Shown piece after piece: positions 5,471 to 7,511 of a stretch of DNA of 7,511 nucleotides. The notes under the pieces are model-generated. The model had not been told where the DNA came from. It made no database searches and saw only the letters and a program-made list of their open reading frames with translations. The stretch is taken from positions 1-7,511 of the forward strand of contig CANGMU010000111.1 in assembly GCA_947454665.1 (NCBI GenBank), written 5' to 3'. Source of the DNA: Pseudomonadota bacterium (GTDB lineage: Bacteria; Pseudomonadota; Gammaproteobacteria; Steroidobacterales; Steroidobacteraceae). Position 1 is the first letter of the stretch. Every line of letters starts with the position of its first letter. A program made the translations under genes and the position numbers.

Positions 5471-6626
5471 AGAGCTTCAGCCGGGCCAATGCCGCGGCGA
5501 GGAAGTCGACGTCGGCTTCCTGGAGGGTGAACGGCGGCAGCAGGCGCAGGACGTTCGGGTCGCCGCTGGTGCCGGTGAGGATGTCTTCCTGTTCGAGCAG
5601 GGCCTTTTGCACGAACTTCGCCGGCACCTTCGTGATGAGGCCGGTGAGGAAGCCCGCGCCCTGGTGGGCGGTGACGGGGCCGACGAGGCAGGTCTTGCGG
5701 ATGTAGGCGCCGACCCGCTGCACGTTGGCCATCAGGTCTTCCTGCTCGATGGCGTCGATGACGGCCTCGATCGCGGCACAGGCCATGGGGCCGGCGCCGA
5801 AGGTCGTACCCAGCGCATCCAGCTTCACGGCCTTGGTGACCTTTGCGGACATCAGCAGCGCCGAGCAGGGGAAGCCGTTGCCCAGGGCCTTGGCCGTGGT
5901 GATCATGTCCGGCATCACGCCGTACAGGTTCGCCGCGAAGGGATGGCCCGTGCGGCCGACGCCACACTGCACTTCGTCGAAGATCAGCACGGTGCCCGTC
6001 TCGTCGCAGCGTTTGCGCAGGGCTGCGACGTATTCGGCGCCCAGGTCGAAGGCGCCGCCCACGCCCTGCACGGGTTCGACGAGCACGGCAGCGGTCTTTT
6101 CCGTGATGGTCGACAGCGCAGCCAGGTCACGCCGCGGAATGAACGTGACATCGAAGGGCGTGCGCGGGAAGCCGTACCACTTTTCCTTCGCGCCCCAGGT
6201 CAGCGCCGCGGCCGCAGCCGTGCGACCGTGGAAGCTCATCTCCAGCGCGACGACTTCCGTGCGGCCCGGGTTCATCGTGAACGCCATCTTCAGCGCGTTC
6301 TCGTTTGCCTCGGCGCCGCTGTTCACGAAGAACACGCTTTCGAAGGGCAGCTTCGAGAACTGCACCAGCCGCTGCGCGGCACGCAGGCGCACGTCCATCG
6401 GCACGGCGTTGCTCTGGAAGTTCACGTTGCGCGCCTGGTCCGTCACGGCCTTGGTCCAGCCGGGGTGGCCGTAACCGAGGGCGGCGACGGCGTGGCCGCC
6501 GTAGAGGTCGAGCACGCGACGGCCTTCCGGCGTGTACAGCCAGACGCCCTCGCCACGTGCGACATGCAGCGGGTACTGCGCGAAGACAGGGGCGAGGTAA
6601 TCGTGGATCGCGGGTTCAGTGGCCAT
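5469..6626 (-). CDS. argD: N-acylornithine aminotransferase (class III, PLP)
   Basis: ArgD interconverts N-acylglutamate semialdehyde and N-acylornithine using glutamate as amino donor. At 385 residues it has the usual length and the class III layout: FVNSGAEANENALKMA (100-115), SFHGRT (131-136), FDEVQ (216-220) with the PLP-ring Asp217, PLP lysine Lys246 in TTAKALGNGFP, and LGTTFG (272-277) from the partner subunit. The segments DLYGGHAV (40-47), LGTTFG and TGTSGDPNVLRLLPP (351-365) resemble recalled Bacteroides ArgD (LYGGHAV, LGTTFG, TGASG-NVLRLLPP) rather than the usual proteobacterial DFLAGIAV-type forms, in keeping with the neighbouring transcarbamylase. Family members often accept both acetyl and succinyl substrates. 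ATG 6626 has AAGGA (6641-6637) 10 nt upstream; argC ends 24 bp before it. Confidence 0.94.
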   Translation of the reverse strand: MATEPAIHDYLAPVFAQYPLHVARGEGVWLYTPEGRRVLDLYGGHAVAALGYGHPGWTKAVTDQARNVNFQSNAVPMDVRLRAAQRLVQFSKLPFESVFFVNSGAEANENALKMAFTMNPGRTEVVALEMSFHGRTAAAAALTWGAKEKWYGFPRTPFDVTFIPRRDLAALSTITEKTAAVLVEPVQGVGGAFDLGAEYVAALRKRCDETGTVLIFDEVQCGVGRTGHPFAANLYGVMPDMITTAKALGNGFPCSALLMSAKVTKAVKLDALGTTFGAGPMACAAIEAVIDAIEQEDLMANVQRVGAYIRKTCLVGPVTAHQGAGFLTGLITKVPAKFVQKALLEQEDILTGTSGDPNVLRLLPPFTLQEADVDFLAAALARLKL

Positions 6627-6650
6627 GTCGAAGAAGTCCTTGGGTCTGCT

Positions 6651-7511
6651 TCAGGTCCAGCCAGCGGCCGGCGCGGTCAGTCCCGCGGTGTCCGGCAAGC
6701 CCTGGAGTCGGTTCATCCACTGCACGGCACCGCCGGCGGCGCCCTTGCAGAGGTTGTCGATCACGCTCATCACGGCAACGCTCTTGCCGTTCGTCGACAC
6801 GGACAGGCGAGCGTAGTTGCTGCCCGCCACGTCCTTGATGCGCGGCGCCGCGGCACCGACCTGCACGAAGGGCGAACCGGCATAGAAGTCCTGGAAGGCC
6901 TTCACGAGCGCCGCGGCCTCGCGCGGCGACTTGAGCGTGGCCTGCACGGTGGCATGGATGCCGCGCGCGAAGGGGCCCGAGTGGGGCACGAAGTGGAAAT
7001 CAGCAGCGACGCCGCTGGCCGCCAGCGCGCAGGCGGTGACTTCCGGCGTGTGACGGTGCGCGAGCGCGTTGTACGCATACAGGTCGCTGTGACGCTGTGG
7101 ATGGTGCGTGCCATCGGTGGGCTTGCGGCCCGAGCCGGTGCTGCCCGTCACGCCCGTGACGAAGAGTTGCGGCGTCACGAGGTCCAGCTTCAGGAGCGGC
7201 ACCGAAGCCAGCAGGATCGCCGTGGCAAAGCAGCCCGGGTGCGCGACATGCGGCGTTGGCGCGGCAGCCAGATGTTCCGGTACCGCACAGCTGAACTGCG
7301 GTAGGCGCGCCGGCGCACCGTGCGCATGCTTGTAGACGGCGGCGTAGGCCTCGTCCGTCGAATACCGATAATCCGCCGAGATGTCGACGACGGAAGGCTG
7401 CGTGCCCGCACCTTCGGCCACCGTGAGCAGGCGATCGATCAGCGCAGCCGAGGCACCGTGCGGCGCGGCCGAGAAGATCGCGCTGCGCGGCAGCGAACCG
7501 ACCAGCGCTTC
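6651..7511 (-). CDS. argC: N-acyl-gamma-glutamyl-phosphate reductase, C-terminal 286 residues, cut by window edge
   Basis: ArgC reduces N-acylglutamyl phosphate to the semialdehyde with NADPH. The frame is open to the right edge, so the N-terminal nucleotide-binding motif is missing; the visible part begins EALVGSLPRSAIFSAAPHG, the end of the Rossmann domain. Then come VVDISADYRY, the active-site block HVAHPGCFATA with the catalytic cysteine, VTGSTGSGRKP, HTPEV, HFVPHSGPFARGIHAT and IDNLCKGAAGGAVQWMN. These follow recalled Bacteroides ArgC (HVANPGCFAT, ITGSTGAGVKP, IDNLLKGASG) better than recalled Xanthomonas ArgC (NPGCYAT, GVSGYSGAG). The YGLPEL-like block of many ArgC proteins is replaced by CAVPEH. 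An internal GTG at 7421 is not the start, since conserved sequence precedes it. It is the first operon gene visible; the operon promoter lies outside the window. Confidence 0.94.
   Translation of the reverse strand, partial: EALVGSLPRSAIFSAAPHGASAALIDRLLTVAEGAGTQPSVVDISADYRYSTDEAYAAVYKHAHGAPARLPQFSCAVPEHLAAAPTPHVAHPGCFATAILLASVPLLKLDLVTPQLFVTGVTGSTGSGRKPTDGTHHPQRHSDLYAYNALAHRHTPEVTACALAASGVAADFHFVPHSGPFARGIHATVQATLKSPREAAALVKAFQDFYAGSPFVQVGAAAPRIKDVAGSNYARLSVSTNGKSVAVMSVIDNLCKGAAGGAVQWMNRLQGLPDTAGLTAPAAGWT

Noticed and set aside
3595..5706. A 703-codon open frame on the plus strand opposite argB, argF' and part of argD
   Set aside because: It is rich in His, Arg and Ala with no family motif, and mirrors well-supported minus-strand genes; long antisense frames are expected in GC-rich DNA.
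5455..5967. The argF' frame stays open about 171 codons upstream, which would give a 503-residue protein
   Set aside because: That stretch lies inside argD, is low-complexity Arg/Gly/Pro-rich, and matches nothing in the transcarbamylase family; the TTG at 5454 with its ribosome site fits the known N-terminus.
5607..7304. A 565-codon open frame on the plus strand opposite argD and argC
   Set aside because: Its composition is that of a codon-position shadow, no domain is recognisable, and both minus-strand genes have full sets of catalytic motifs.
1..7511. CRISPR array, insertion sequence, tRNA/rRNA, phage or toxin-antitoxin module
   Set aside because: No direct-repeat arrays, transposase motifs, RNA gene signatures or small toxin-like pairs were seen; almost every base belongs to a recognised gene.

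Overview
The window is GC-rich, densely coding bacterial DNA. The first 156 residues of DNA polymerase I and a small LptM-type lipoprotein both look gammaproteobacterial; a Xanthomonadales- or Nevskiales-like host is my best guess, but no rRNA or species marker is present.

Layout, left to right. (1) On the minus strand, lptM (467-652) runs into polA (cut by the left edge, 1-470); the two overlap through a TTGA stop/start. (2) A 59-bp divergent gap (653-711) separates them from a solitary plus-strand cytochrome P450 (712-1911) resembling the CYP199 family. (3) A minus-strand arginine operon fills the rest, in transcription order argC (cut by the right edge), argD, a transcarbamylase of the ArgF' type, argB, argH, then a small unnamed membrane protein (1875-2306). 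The genes are 3-54 bp apart or overlapping. The last gene overlaps the 3' end of the P450 tail to tail. No stretch over 300 bp lacks a gene.

Together ArgB, ArgC, ArgD, ArgF' and ArgH cover phosphorylation of N-acylglutamate, its reduction, transamination to N-acylornithine, carbamoylation to N-acylcitrulline, and finally cleavage of argininosuccinate. The acylating enzyme, the deacylase and argininosuccinate synthase (ArgG) are not in the window.

The main point of interest is the transcarbamylase. It is not an ornithine transcarbamylase. At the position known to separate N-acetylornithine enzymes (Glu) from N-succinylornithine enzymes (Pro) it carries Ala90, a change reported to give succinylornithine specificity when made in the Xanthomonas enzyme. 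It also lacks the lysine that is carboxylated in the Xanthomonas enzyme. ArgB, ArgC, ArgD and the gene order also look more like the Bacteroidota arginine cluster than the Xanthomonas one. The inference is an arginine pathway running on N-succinyl intermediates in what looks like a proteobacterium, possibly acquired by horizontal transfer. Family comparisons rest on recalled reference sequences, not on a search.
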